64,000 nucleotides of DNA from Taeniopygia guttata (lineage: Eukaryota; Chordata; Aves; Passeriformes; Estrildidae): positions 6,894,001 through 6,958,000 of the forward strand of contig NC_133063.1 of the NCBI RefSeq assembly GCF_048771995.1, given 5' to 3'. The notes below the pieces were generated by a model. That model saw only the letters and a list, made by a program, of their open reading frames with translations, was not told the origin of the DNA and did no database searches. The translations under genes were made by a program, and so were the position numbers. Within the stretch, counting starts at the first letter, position 1; every line of letters begins with the position of its first letter. Shown in pieces: positions 22,202 to 35,500 of this stretch.

Positions 22202-25200
22202 CCCCTGCCAAGTCTTGTAAAGTAGTTCTTGGATCCCAGAGATCTTGTGGCTTTATTAATTTCAAACATGGATTCCTAACGAGTATAAAAATCCTTTGAC
22301 AATCTTTTTTGCCAAGTTACCTCAGTGCACATAGCACAATGAGTCTTCTCATGTATTTGAATTTTTCATGTCCAGAAGAAACCCTTGTTGAGGCACTTGC
22401 AAATCCTCAGGCTGCATCAAGTGCAGCTGTATGGCTTGAGGTCCATAGCCTGAATACAAATACTACCTTTGTGATGTACAAGTTTCATTCAAAAAACATT
22501 CCCTGCAGGAAATGCAGGGAGAATGCAGGAAATGCAAAAACTATTTCTGTCATGCCACCAGATGATTTGGTAGTTGTGTGTCATCATAAGCCTGCAGTGT
22601 TTGTTTTCTTTAGCGATCAAAGCCATTATTTAAATAAGTTACTTCAGCAATAATCACATTCCTATAATGGAAAGTAGAAGGATTTTCCATTGTACTTTTG
22701 GCTTTTGCTAACATCCAGTGCAAATTTGTTTGCTTTTCATACTTGTATCTAAAGAGCTCCTGGATGAGATCTTTGGAAAAGCTGAGCCTTTATATTTTAC
22801 CTACAGAAAACAGTGATCTTCTCTTGGTATCAAGGGAGACACTAACACATTTACAAATACTGACTTGCAAAGAGAGACAAAAATCTTCCATACAATTCAG
22901 AAAATCCCCTCAAACTCAAGTCCACGATGTGAGGTTTATTAATCTGAGCTCATTGAGTGAAACGTTTTCCCCATTCACGAAGGGGGATGGAGGGACAAAC
23001 CTGAGTGCCTCAGGAATATCATTCTCTTCTTTTTCCATCCAGTTCCAGCAAGCCCAGGCAACCTGGGGAAATTCAGGCCCTCCCTGACATCTCATTCCAC
23101 ATAGCTCACTCCTGAGGCAGCTGGGCTGGCTGGCTATTTTGTGGCCACTACAAATGTAGATGCATTCAACCCAGTTCTTGACCACCTAAAAATGTGAATG
23201 TGGATCTAAGATCTTTGGGTCCTGGAGTTATGAAGTAGTGGTGTGTCTGTCTAATTTAATGTTTGTGACTACCTACAGTGGGACTGAACCGTGTGTTTAA
23301 TAGGGACTGAGAGGCGCCTGGCTGAGAGACATTTGGTTTATTGCCATGCAAAGAGAAGCCTTTTCACATTGAGGGTAACACTCCCATGCATCTGTGGTTT
23401 GATCGGGTCATTTAACTTCTCTGCCTCGGTTGTTTCATCTGGGAAGTCAGATTGCTAGGGCTTGCATTTTTGACAAGTGGTGTAGGAGGATTAACTCATG
23501 AGTGTGCACCCTGGACTTCAGACAAGCCTACCAGTATGAAAAACTATAAACTAAGATTGCTTGTCCTGTACTTGAACACACTTGCACACAGCCTTATCCT
23601 GAGCACAGCTGACTGTTTGCTACTAGTACTTAAGGCAGTGAAGGTTTACTTTGCTCAGTAGGATTAGAATCACACCAAAAATTTACTTTTAAGACAGCCA
23701 TTGAAAATCCAAAGCTTGGGAAGAACCATGAGAGACTCCAGAGGCCAAGGCAGGCAGTGATAGCTTTCCACTGATTCTAGCAGGCATTGAATGAAGTTTG
23801 TACCTCCCACAAGTGTCCCAGATAATTATCATTCCTCACCATACATGCTTCTTCATCTTCTGCTTCTCTCAGAAAACAAGAATCCAGGAAGTTCTTCAAG
23901 CCAGAAGAGACTATTTCTGACATCAAGGAACAGGAATAAAACAGCATGTTGCTTCTGTACCTAGCCATCAAAATCTAGCATTCTAATTAAAAAATATATA
24001 AATGGAAAAAAATTGTGAAGGATTAGAACACATACTTGTGGAACTGAGCAGTTTTTTCCCTTTGGGCTGATTTTTGAGTTGGAATTGATCTTGAGATAAT
24101 TAGGGAGTTGTTAACCTGGCTTGATGGAATTGTAAGAAGCCAATATAGCAGAGGATGAAAATAATCAAGATTTTGGAAACAAAATAAATGAGGATTTTTG
24201 GATTTGAGGAAGTCAGGAGCAGCACATCTGTTCCACCTGTAGGTGCTGGATCCACATGAAAGGGGGTCTGGTGGAAATTGAATCCACTTTGGAGAATCAA
24301 CTTTGGAAAAGAGCAAGAAATTGTAGATTTGCATGAGAAGAGAGGATGTGAGTCTTCCCCAGTAGCCAGTTTTCCATCCACATATTCAGTTTGTGATTCC
24401 AGGCATAGTCTCCCTGTCTCTTGATGCAAAGCTATGCCTCCCTTCTTACTCTGTCCTCCCAGGCACCTCAGGGCGGTTGCTTTTCTAAGGCTTTCCATCC
24501 TTTCAAATGACTGATATTAGCCCAGTAGGCTGTGCAGCAGCCTTGTGTGGCAGGCTGTCCCAAGAAACCAGCCAGAGAAGAAGAAAACACCATGCTCCCC
24601 CATGCTTGGTGATACATCCCACTGCACAGCAGACAATGGCTGTTACCATGGTGCTGCATCACAAGAGTGGGTGTCTCTGCTGTCACACTCTGGCTGACAC
24701 ACGATACTTCTGTCTCGACTCTTTTTCAGTTTTGGCTCCTGTCCTCTGCGGTGGGAATGAATGGTGTTTTCCTTTGTTTAGAAAATCTGCTGAGAGATCT
24801 GCCAGCTGAGGCCTTCCAGTTCTGACCGAAGCCAATAATGATCTGTTCACACCAGCTAGGCTCGCTCCGTCCCAGTGAAACGGGCTTGTCCCCATTTAAC
24901 TTTCCACCTGTCACTTGTGACTGATGCGTGCTCACTGCCTGAGCAGAGCTGGGCATGGATGTGGATGTGCCCATCCATCTCCAGCTCTCTGCTGTCAACA
25001 CCTACTGCAGATTTGTTTAAGCAGAGGAAGTGATCTTGTTAGTACTTTTCTTCAGAGCAATGTTTGCATTTTTGACTGGAGCATTTCAGCCAGAGGCTGC
25101 TGTATGAACATGCCAGAGTTGCATGCCATAATTATCTCATTCTGGGTAGGAGAGTGGGGTGTTATGCTTTACGTTTTCCCAGCTCTGCTTGTTGCATGTC

Positions 25201-26150
25201 GGTGTGACACACAATTGTAGCTGCAGCAGTCCTTCTCTGACTCGGGTTTTCCATATGCTGATAATCCTGTAAAAAGCTGCTGTCTACCCTACCAAAAAAA
25301 GGGCTATTGAATAAATGTTCTTTTCCCCTCATGTCTCACTGGCGTTGTATCTGATGTGCAGTCTCAGTCATCTGAACCATCTGTAGCAGGATAAAGAAGA
25401 CACTCATGAAAAAGGGAAAATTGTACAGGAGACTCAACAGGAATATGCCAGGGTCTAAGGAAGCCAAAACCACAAAGCCACCGTATCTTGGCTAGAAATG
25501 TATGCTTCCCTTGATGATAGCATACCATTCAGTTACAGTATTTGGCATCTCCTTTTGGAAGTCAAGACCAGAAGGATTTCTGTGAGACTGCCTAAGGCTT
25601 CCATAGAAAGAATAATGCTCTGTAGAATCACATATATTGTTCAGGAGGGTAAAAGACCACCTGGACCATTCATCTTCTGCTCAAACACAGCATCTCCTCA
25701 CCTGTGTGTTTTGATGCACTCTTGAACACCACTGCTGATATTTATGCAAAACATTCTTTTTTCTTGTGGCTGATAGACTAGATGTGCTACTTTGCTAATG
25801 AATCCATCTGATTACCAAATGCAGGCACAAAGTAGAGATGGCAGAAGGAATCAGTGAGTCTAGGGCAAATGGGGCTCTGAGTGGAAGACTCCTAAGAGTA
25901 GCCATGCTTAGGCACAGGTTTTTCTCTTATTTTGAGATGGCCTTTGATAATCGGATTCAACAGATGAACATAAGGTTCAGTGCTTCAGCCTGAGAAAGAA
26001 AGGTGTCTCTTTCCTTGTATGATTCCCTTGCTTTTCTACTAGGCACTGTATCCTCTGGGAAAAAGCTGGAGGAGATGTGCCTGCCAGATTGACTGTGGGG
26101 CTGATGATTCTGGTATGATGCATGCTCTGCAGTACAAGTCAGTGTGTCCT
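22202..26150. other. Intergenic DNA, no gene seen
   Basis: No exon with supporting splice sites and recognisable protein sequence was found. Open stretches here (for example 24100-24498 on the minus strand) have no recognisable family motif and no codon regularity. Confidence 0.55.
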
Positions 26151-26703
26151 TGTTAAGTTAGGGCAGGGTTAATTTCTTCTCAGTAGCTGTTAGAGGGCTG
26201 GTTTTTGATTCAGCATGAGAATGGTGTTGATAACACATTGATGGTTTGTTATTTGCCAAGTTGTGGTTATCCTAAATCAAAGACTATTTTTCCTTTGTCT
26301 CGTGCTCTGGCAGGGAGGCAGTACTCAAATGAAAGTGTGAGGGAGCATGGCCGGAACAGGTGACCCGAACTGACCAAAGGGATGTCCCACACACAAACTT
26401 CATGCCAGGTATTTGAACTGGGGGGAGTTACGTGGAAGGGTGGATGATCTGGTTTCAGGAAGGGGAGGTCTATCTCAGTCAATGGGTGGTGAGCATTGTA
26501 CGTTACTTGATTATTTTTATTAACATTTTATTTATTATTATTATTTTATTTTCCTTTATTTTCACTATTAAAGTGCTCTTATCTCAACATACAGGCTTTA
26601 TTTGATTCTTCTCCCCATTCCAAAGGGGAGAGGGAGGAGAGGGGAGGAGGATGAGTGAGCAGTGGCATGGTGCTTAATTTCCATCTGGGCTTAAACCATG
26701 ACA
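26151..26703 (+). mobile_element. Solo LTR, CpG-depleted copy
   Basis: Begins TGTTAAGTTAGGGCAGGGTT and ends TTAAACCATGACA, the TG...CA borders expected of an LTR. It holds GATAACACATTGATGG, GATGTCCCACACACAA, TGATCTGGTTTCAGG and, near the end, a CACTATTAAAGTGCTC segment with an ATTAAA polyadenylation-like signal. An AT-rich TTATTATTATTATTTTATTT stretch lies in the middle. No gag/pol/env sequence flanks it, so it is a solo LTR. It is the same family as the copy at 11594-12133. No matching target-site duplication is evident. Confidence 0.8.
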
Positions 26704-29700
26704 CAGCGAAATAAACTTTCCCTTATATTCTCCCAATGCCAAATCTATCTTTGCCATATGGATAACATTGCAAATAAACCAAAATGTGATTCTGTTCTTT
26801 GCCCTCTATGTGGCAAGATGGGGGAAGGGAAAGAGTCTTGGTGATTTGATCCCTAGAAAACTCCATCTAATGATCTAACGTGGCAAAGATCCAGACAGAG
26901 AAACAACACCGAGCTCCTGGGAACTGGCTGAAATTTCCTTTTCCCTTCCTCCACTGTTGGTGCTCCCCTTGCTGGAGTATCCTGAATTCCTAGATCCGGC
27001 CTCTTGCTGGCCTGTCAGGAGCGGGATGGAGGTCTTTCCCCCATCCAGAGAGAAGGTTAGGTTGTACTCTCAGTGCTGGGAAGCAGCAGGAGCAGAACTT
27101 GCTAGGGCTCAGTAGCCCTGGAACAACCATCTATTTCTCTGCTTGGGAAGAACATGGCCAACATCAGTCTGGCTGGAACCCTTCCTCATGGTCTTTACTC
27201 TGGCAAACTTTTAGTAGGGCCCCTAGGTTCCACCACGATTGCTGCATTGGACTGCCACTTTGGGAGGGAGTCGGCAAAGAAAATATTTAATGACCTGTCT
27301 CTGCTGTGGGTTCATCAGTTCCACAGAGACATCCAGGAGCTGTGGCTGTTTGCTGGGGAGGGGACAGCAGCCTGTTTAGAAGGTTGTGCTCCCTACAGAT
27401 GGGCTGATTTCAGACCCTGCAGCCCTTTCTAAAGAGAAGGCCAAAGCAACAGATTTGCTAGACACGGCGAAGAGTAAGGGTTAAGATTAAGAGAGGACAT
27501 GACAGTAGAGACCCATGAGGTAACCAAGAACCTTCCAAAGCAGGGATATTCAGCAGGATTTTCTGTGTTCTTCAGTTTGACTTGGGCTAATAAGGAGATT
27601 TCTAAAGGACTCACTCAACAGAGGAGGTACTGTAAAGTCCCCAGTTTTGGAAGTAAATATAAAATTAGAGATCTCCAAACTCTGATGGATAGAATAACAA
27701 ATTTGAGATTTCCCACCAAATGGTCTAATTCTGAATAGTTACAAGGCTCCCTGGGAAGGGAATGTTGGTAATTTCATTTCCTCCCAATGACCATGTCAGA
27801 TGCAGGACGGAGTGAATCAAAATCTCTGGATTGTTTCCTGTCCATAGCAAGACTCTGGAGAATTGTCCATGAGTGAAGGAGCAGGACAAGAGTCAGTTAA
27901 CCCATAAAGGGGAAGTTTTCAGGAGCTCTGGGTATGAGGCCAAACAAATCTGACAACATGAGGGAAAAGCCAAGTGAAGAATGGTGATGCTGTCGTGGCT
28001 TGCAGCATACACCTTCTCACAGTGAAACTGGCTAACTAGCCAGTGTGTCCACTGGTCCATTTCATGCTGTAGCTGCCACCCTGGGCTTTACTATACCTGA
28101 CTCTTTAAAAAAAACTAATAGGAAAAAAGTACTAATCTGAAGGTTACTTTAAAAAAAGGCTACTTTAAACTTTAAAAAAACGAATAGGAAGGTTACCATC
28201 TTTACACATGCTGTTTTTCTTACTCTGCACCTCACCTCCAAGTTTGCTGTTCTCCCTTGTGGTGTTGCAGCTTCTTTTCCACCTTTAATTCAGAAAAAAA
28301 AAAATTGGTTGTGATGGTGACTATGTTTTTCTGAGTAAAACAGAAAAAAAAATGTTTTCCCAGCTGTTTCCAGAAAATCCAGACACATGAGGAAAATCCA
28401 GTAAATTATTAACTCTGTCTTTCCATCTGTAGATAGTGGTGCTTCTGGTTAGGCTTTTAAAATGATATTATTTTTTTATATCCCTAGCTTTCTTCTCCCT
28501 CAAGACAAAAGAGACTCTCTTTGATTTGAAATGCAATGTTGTGAGAAATTTTATGGTGAGTACCTGGATGATTGCTTATTGTGGTTTTCTGTCTTTTGAA
28601 TAAAGAAAGATTATTTGGAAGTGAGTTTCCTGTACTGCTTCTCTGTGAGAGGAGAATAATGAGCAAGATGGCAACTTTATTGGCAAAAAATGACAGAGTT
28701 TATGCATTGGTTACTCTTTGCAGTACACTGATTTTAATACACTCCTTTTTTTTATTTTTCCTTCTTATTTATTTTCTTCATTATGGGGTGGTGTAGTGAG
28801 GTAGGGTATTTTCAGCTATGAATTTTTGACCCAGACAAGTTTGTCTTAGTAGAGGGGAAGGGACTGGTGCCATCTGGCTGGAACAGGCACTAACATAGCA
28901 ATGCTTAATCCATATATCCACTTAGGTGCTTCCCTGCTGATGAGAGAAAGCATCCTGTGACCCCTGTGTTGTAACCAGAAGCAGGTTTGACCATGTGTTA
29001 TAGTCAGAAACCAGGTTTGGTTTGCTGCCCTGCTCCCATTCTGGTGGTCAAGTGTGGGCTTGCTTGACAAGCACATCTTGGCAGCCCTTGATGCTGCCTG
29101 TCATACCCATTTTCCTATTTACTGACCTCCTATTTTCTACTTAAGACTCTTTGCAAACAAGCAGTCTGCCATAACTACTTTTTTTGCCTTGAGTACCACT
29201 TTTGCTACCTGGCATACCCAAACTTGACATTTTGAATACTGTGACCTGGGCAATATTAGCTGACAGCGTTACTAGAGCACTGCTGGCTTTGCAGGGCTCC
29301 ACTCCCCCAAACAACCTCAGCAAACGCCTTTGCAGTTTGGTCACTTCTCACACAAATCCTCCTTATCCAAGCTGTGGAATGCAGCTGTCCCTCGTGCTGC
29401 TTTCACACTTCTGTCTGCTGCATCCACTAGCTTCTGAGATTGTCTCCCATTTCCCATGCCCTGCTCCACCTCAGCCCAGCACCCATGCACATCACCTGCC
29501 CATGGCTGGGGATTCAGGACAGCTTAGCCACTGCACAGGCTGGACTTGACTGGCATCTTCTGAGTTTTTGGGGTGTTTTTTTTGTCTTTTTTTTAATTCT
29601 GTTTGGGTTGTTTAAAGATACATGCTGTATGCTCATGACTAAATTCTTTAACAATTAAGAGTGCTCTCTAACTGTATCTCATAACTGCTTAGAAAGCTGC

Positions 29701-31830
29701 TAGGTTTGTGTCAGCTTTTGGTGACTTTTATTTGTTTTAATAACTACCTGGAAATTAATATCAAACGTTTGGACAAAAAAATACAGATTTCCTTCACAAA
29801 TGTAGTAACCCCAGCACATTTCTCTGCTGATTGCCCATTCACAGAAATGTTTTAGAATTTAATATGGCCCTTCTGCAGAAAACAATGATCAGTGCTGTAA
29901 GAAACACCACTTTGTGCTAGTTTTCAGGACTCCATCACCCTCCTTTGCAGTGAAGTTAACCAGGAGCTAGATGCCCATGTAGCAGAGGCTTGCAGGACCA
30001 TCCTGCCCCAGGCTGGCAAATGCTCGCCTTTCCCAGTCCTTTGGCACACAGCATATTCCTGGCAGCCAAAATGTCTGGCTGACTCAGGCCAGATGCCTGG
30101 ATAAGAGAGAAAAGGTCAAATTTTTCTCAACACAAATAGGGGGGAGGAAGCTCCAAACTGGAGTGCAGCGGCTGCATCAGCCACCTAGGTGCCGAGGGCA
30201 GGGGATGTGCCTTGCAAGGGACATCACCAGCCATGACTCCAGCCCTGCTTTCGCCCAGTTGCATGACCTCAGCCTGTCAGGGAAGAGGCAGGCGGAGTGC
30301 ATCAACTCCTCGGAGACGCAGGCGCTGGGTGGTTCCTTTTTCCACCGCATTAGCCATCTCAGATGTGGCACAGATGGGGACTCTGCAGCCTGTGCCCCCA
30401 CACTGCCTCCCAGGGCCCCCAGGGTGTCTGACAGATGGGACAAAACCCCGGCGAGGCCAAAACATGTTTGGCGTCACAGCTGTGGCTGGGGAAGAGGGGT
30501 GAAGTCCTTCAGCACATCCCCCAGCCCGGTAGGTGAAATTCAGCCACAGAAGGCGGGCACGGAGGACCTGCATCACAGAGACCTCTTCAGGACCCTTGCC
30601 AGGTGTTTCAGGGGATGGAAAGACAAGTTTTCACCTACCTGTTTCCAGAGGACAGAAACAACTGTATTGGAGTGCTGCTGAGCAGGGCAGGGGGCAGGTC
30701 CTGTGCTGCTCCTGGGATGGATGGTTGAAGGCAGCCTGTGGTGCTGGGGAGCAGGTGAGAGGCTTAGGATGGGGAGAGGGGAAAGAGCAGAGTGGCTTCT
30801 GAAATACAGTGTACGCCACTGGCACCCAGATGACAGAAGCAGCGCAGTCTGCTGCCAGGTGATGTGGGTGTAAAGCAGAGGCAGTGCTGTTTGGGTAAAC
30901 GTGGAGCTGGAAGTGGTGAGAAATAGTGGGTTCGGTCTAAGAAAGCAGCGCAAGCTCTGCATGCCACAGCCCTGTTGGGAAGCGCATGGGGAGCTGCTGC
31001 TGGATGGAACCCCCAGACAAGCTGGAAAAGCCCAGAGATGGTGCTGCTATCTCTGTCTTACTGCCAAACAGGGAAAGCTTTAGGCCAGGGTGCTTCAAGC
31101 TTTATGCCTGGACATACTTTTATCCTGTTGTAAATGGATTTTTTTTTCCGCTACGGGTCTGAAGGAAAGCTGAGATTGCCCAGTGCTGGCAGGAAGGGTG
31201 GCTCTGGCACTAAGCTGTGAGGCCAGTGGGGAACAAGGCAGGGCTAGGCTGTCTCCTCAGCCACAGAGATGCTGTTCTGTCTGGGTGTGGCACACTTATG
31301 TCAGTGACTTCATGGTGATGCACTTCTACCACCGGCACAGTACAAGGCCTTTCAGAAGAGCACTGCATTAGAGAACAACCTTGCCTCACCTAACACACAG
31401 GTTTTTTTACCCATGCTCAGAAAGAAGCAAACATACAGTGTGTTCAGTGATTCCTGGTCCTCAAAGATTGTTCCAGAAAGCCTGTCCTCAAATTTGATTA
31501 GTTAAAACCAAAGAAGTTTTCAGCTGCTGCTGAACAAAACACAGATATACTGAACTTACAGAAACTGACATCCTTCTTTATGCAGTCTGCCAGCTACTTG
31601 TGCAGTTAACTCCTCTAACTGGGCTAATGAGATTTGGGAGTATTTTCTAAAGCACAGCTTTTGATAGGGAAACCCCACTTTTACTTAAAACAACAAGGCT
31701 CAGAGGTCCTAGTTAGAGAAATTTTAATGATGTGGCTGAGTGCTCTAAAACCTGACGGTTCAAGAGAGCTTCCAGAGAACTGTGAAAAAAAAAAAAAAAA
31801 AAAGAAAAGAAAAAAAACCCAAAAGTGGAA
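26704..31830. other. Intergenic DNA, no gene seen
   Basis: Upstream flank of the plus-strand gene. A GC-richer block at about 30160-30690 has an open frame of 172 codons on plus and overlapping open frames on minus. It resembles no family I know, and the GC content alone explains it. A small imperfect tandem duplication lies at 28100-28200. Confidence 0.5.
31780..31820. repeat. Poly(A) tract
   Basis: About 20 consecutive A then interrupted A runs, just left of the CpG island. It could be the tail of a retroposed sequence or simple slippage; no source element is recognisable beside it. Confidence 0.7.
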
Positions 31831-32369
31831 ATTCGGTTTCGAGTGTTCAGATGGGGTTACTCCAAAGACATCCGCGCTCTTCTGCTTTTCGAAGGAGAAC
31901 TGCGACAGAAAGCCCCAGGGCTGGAAAAGGCGTCTGCTTTTGTTTGTTTGTTTGGGTTTTTGGCTGGTTGTTTTTTCTTTCCCTCTCCCAGCAACTGCGA
32001 GCCGCACGGAGGGGATTTAAGAGCAGAGCACGGCATGTCCCAGCCCCCGCGGGCTGTGCTGGCGTTCCTGCCCAGCGCCGCCGCAGCGGGCACGCGGTCC
32101 GGCTTGTGCTTTTCCCCCCATTGCTCTGCTAATCCTGAAATAATTCCCTCCTATTTATTTATTTATTTTTAAATCTCCTGGCGGAGCACGTGGTTCCCCC
32201 GGCTCCCCTCCCCTCCATCGCGCCCACCCCGCCCCCGTGTCCCCTGCCCGCCCTGCCGGGCCCGGCCCCGCCCCGCCCCGCCGGGCCCGGCCCCGCCGCC
32301 CGGCCCGGCCCGGCCCGCGCCGCTCCGCGCCCACCGCGCCGGGGCCGCCGCTGCGGGCCGGGGCACCGC

Positions 32370-32449
32370 GGCTCGGCTCGGCTCGGCTCGGCTCGGCTCG
32401 GCTCGGCTCGGCTCGGCTCGGCTCGGCTCGGCACGGCACGGCACGGCAC
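32370..32449. repeat. GC-rich pentanucleotide array (GCTCG)12 then GCACG units
   Basis: Twelve perfect GCTCG units at 32371-32430 continue into about four GCACG units. It ends roughly 60 bases upstream of the start codon of the unnamed gene and is probably 5' UTR or core promoter. Length variation between individuals is likely. Confidence 0.95.
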
Positions 32450-32511
32450 AGCCCGGCTCCGCGCGGCCCGGCGGCAGGGCGGCTGCGATCCTCCGCGGCC
32501 GGCGATGGGAG

Positions 32512-32532
32512 ATGGAGGGAGCCGGCGGTGCG
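32512..32532 (+). CDS. Unnamed gene, exon 1 coding end
   Basis: Seven codons (MEGAGGA) followed by a GTAAGG donor at the edge of the CpG island. The start has a good context (G at -3 and +4). It was chosen over the ATG at 32505 because only this frame stays open when joined to exon 2. Confidence 0.65.
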
Positions 32533-35500
32533 GTAAGGGGCGGCGTGTCCCCGTGCGGGTGCGGGGCTTGCCCTCACGCTGTGGCACTTTGTCCCATTTA
32601 CTTCTGCATTTTTTTTTCTTCCCCCCCCCCTCTTTTTTTCTTCTTTTCATTTTCTTTTTGTTACCCTTTCTTCCTTCTTCCCTTATCCCTTTTCCTCTTT
32701 CCTTTTGTTGTTTTCATTTTCCCCTCTTAATTTTTTTTTTCTTCCTTTTTTAAAAATCCTTTTCACAGTGCCCTAAGAGAAAAAAAGCTCGGAGCCCACT
32801 TCTGTGCTCGCAACTGCCAGATCCCGAGAGACACCAGCTGCGCTCAGGGCTGGGACCCCGAGCCTGCACGTCCTGCAGTTGGCTTTGCTTGTGTCTCCAA
32901 GGAACTTGTCTGTCTAACACATCAGCCCTGCTGCTGCACTGACAAGCTCTCTTGAATTCTTGAATTAAACAAGACATTGTCAGAAGAGCGTTTGGCTGAG
33001 TAGCAATGCACTTTCAGGGGAAGAGTTGAGATGATCTCACCGAAAGTGTAAAATTGTAGTATATTAAACCACACAGGCATGCTCCTGTGCAGTTGAGGTG
33101 CTATCTTCATCCTTGCTCCTGAGAACTGGAGCTACACTTCTCAGTGGGAACATAAACATATAGTTGAAATGAGTTTGAACTTCACACAAACCCACTGAAG
33201 TTGCTGACTCCCATGTAGGTGAGCATTTACGTGCTATAAACATCAATTACCTGTCTGCCACAGGGTCCAGTTAGTATATTGTCAGGCAAAGGCACATGTA
33301 TATGTTACTGAAGCGCTTTGGGTGTGTAATAGGTGACTGCAAGTACTCTTAGTTTTGTAGCTTCAGTCACACTTTAATTCTGTCTGTGCACAGGGCCATT
33401 AACACAGAATGTCAAATACAGTATTTGTAATGAAACTGGAGTTGCACACCCAGTGTTTGAAGCAATTGTAATAGACTACTGAGAGTCACCCAGGCCTTTC
33501 TGGTTTAGCTAGTAGAAAGAAGCCTTTCTATTCCAAATGCTTTTTCATCAGTCATATCCTTAGATGATGTGTTTCAGCACATGTTACCAGTTTAATGCCC
33601 AGTGAATCTGTCCTAGCTCTGTTAATTTACACAGGAGTTGGTTTTGGGGCATACTTTTGATGGGAGAGGGGTGAGGTTAACCATATAGGAGACGCTGTGC
33701 AAATGATCCCATTCGATTAGAACCTTGGTTCATTGGGGAGTGTGAGAACATCCTTTGTGGTAGTGGTGATGGTAAAAAAAAAAATCCAGGAGACATACAC
33801 GTTGCTGTTTTCAAAATTTGAAACAAGTTTTGAAACAAAAAATCTAGGACTTCTTAATCCACACAGAAAATTCTTTCATAACTGACCTGTGTGAAAGTGT
33901 TTCTCCTGAACTATTTGTGCTTAAGTGGATTGTTTGATTTACTATTTCCAATTTTAAATTTTCAGTTTGATCTCTGTGCCATTAAAGTGAGAAGGAAAAG
34001 AGCAGTGAGGATTTTAATGAATGTGCTAGCGGCTTTTTTTTTCCCCAGCAAATCCTTCTTTACTGTTGTCAAAGTGCATAGCTGAAGCACATGGATGTTG
34101 TTCAGAATACTTTCCCTCCCTGCCTCCACACCAACACAGTCCTTTCTATTCTTGCCCATCACACCAGGAAACTCTGGTGGTTGATTTTGCAGCTTTGGTA
34201 TAAGATATGGATTGGGGTTTGATTCTTGTGGCCTGAGAGGCAGGCTCGCTGCAGGAGTGCCATGGAGCATCTCTGCAGGCACTTGACTTGGTGCGTGTGT
34301 TCTGAGACAAGTGCTGGACGATTCAGCATTTAGGCAGCAAAAGTTGTACACCACACAAGGCCGCCAGTACTAAGTAAGGGTGCTTGGGCCGTGGCTGATA
34401 AACTTTGTGCTTGCACAGTAGCTGATTGCTCGAAACCATCCCTGCTTCAAGGAGAGACAGGCTGGCAGACTGAGGGCTGAAGTGATTTTTCTCAGGCACG
34501 TGTTTCTCTTTTGAGAACCTCTGTTTGCTTGTAAGGGTCTTGAGAGAGAGCAAGAGGCTGGGGTACTGCTGGGTGCTGATTTAAAGGCAATTTAGAGGTA
34601 GCACAATGTAGTGGCCTAGTGAAGGGAGCCCAAGAAAGGGAGGGAGGGGATAGTATTAGGTGGGTGGGTCCCCAGGGTACTGGGGAGTCATCTGCCAAGC
34701 TGCTGTTCTTCAGCTGAGGCTGGAAAAACCTGTGAACTGCTGCCAGAACACAAAGATTGGGGCTGTCAGAGTATCCTGCTCCAGATCAGCTCTGTGTTGT
34801 GAGCGCTGAGGATCCCCAGGGTGCAGCAGCTGTTACAGATGTTTGGTGAGAGTCTTGCTGAGCTCACCCAGCGAAGTGGTGAGTGGGAGTAATGTTCCTG
34901 GGCTCAGCAGGGACACAGGCCACCCAGTGCCCCTGAAGGGACATTTCCTTGCAAATGGTCCCTGATGGGAGAGCTGGCTTCTGGTGGAGCAGGGATGTCT
35001 TGATCTGCCTGTCCCACCAAGACCTGCTCTCTGACCTGGGTGGTTCTTTGCATCCTAGTGGGTTGTAAAATTGTGTGTGGCTTCTTCCCTTTGTAAGTTT
35101 GGCTGAGAAGAGGGATGTGTGCTAGAGAGCTTCTCTGGGCAGTCGCCATACAGCAAAGTGAATCTGCAGATAAACAACTTTAGGTCTTATGCAATTTGGG
35201 TCCTAAACTTCCTAAATGGATTGATGCCTGCCAAACCCCATGATCACAAAGACTATTTACAGTCCTTATTTTCTTGTTTGTACTGATGTGAAATTGGGGA
35301 GCAGGGGTTGTGTGTGTTAGAAATAATTTTCTTCTGTTGGATGAAAAATCTGTTTGAGACCAGCTCAAAGTGTCCCACTCACACTGTCATTCTGGTTTTA
35401 AGTGTTCCATTCTTCTCAGGAATGGCACTGTTTGGAGTATCCTTCTACAGTATGTTTCCAGATGCAGGAGCTGCACCCTCTGAGTGCACCTCCTCCTTGC

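Larger units (their letters stand above)
31830..32590 (+). promoter_or_regulatory. CpG island / promoter of the unnamed plus-strand gene
   Basis: CpG density rises sharply from about 31.83 kb and peaks at 32.25-32.54 kb, where GC-box-like CCCCGCCCC and CCCGCCCC motifs recur. It ends at the exon 1 donor (GTAAGG at 32533). No TATA box is seen. Sequence to the left is AT-rich and to the right pyrimidine-rich, which sharply delimits the island. Confidence 0.75.

Noticed and set aside
22490-22545. Short hairpin or direct repeat with CCTGCAGGAAATGCAGGGAG as a possible small RNA.
   Set aside because: The repeat is short and direct rather than a stable stem, and no precursor-like arm structure is visible.
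30163-30681. 172-codon open frame on plus, 2 kb upstream of the CpG island.
   Set aside because: It overlaps open frames on the other strand, lies in GC-rich sequence where stops are rare, has no recognisable motif and no convincing splice context.
32155-32753. Open frames of 90-190 codons in the CpG island at 32 kb, rich in Arg, Pro, Ala, Gly or in Ala-Arg-Leu-Gly-Ser repeats.
   Set aside because: They arise from GC-rich sequence and the GCTCG array, occur in several frames at once, and have no conserved motif.
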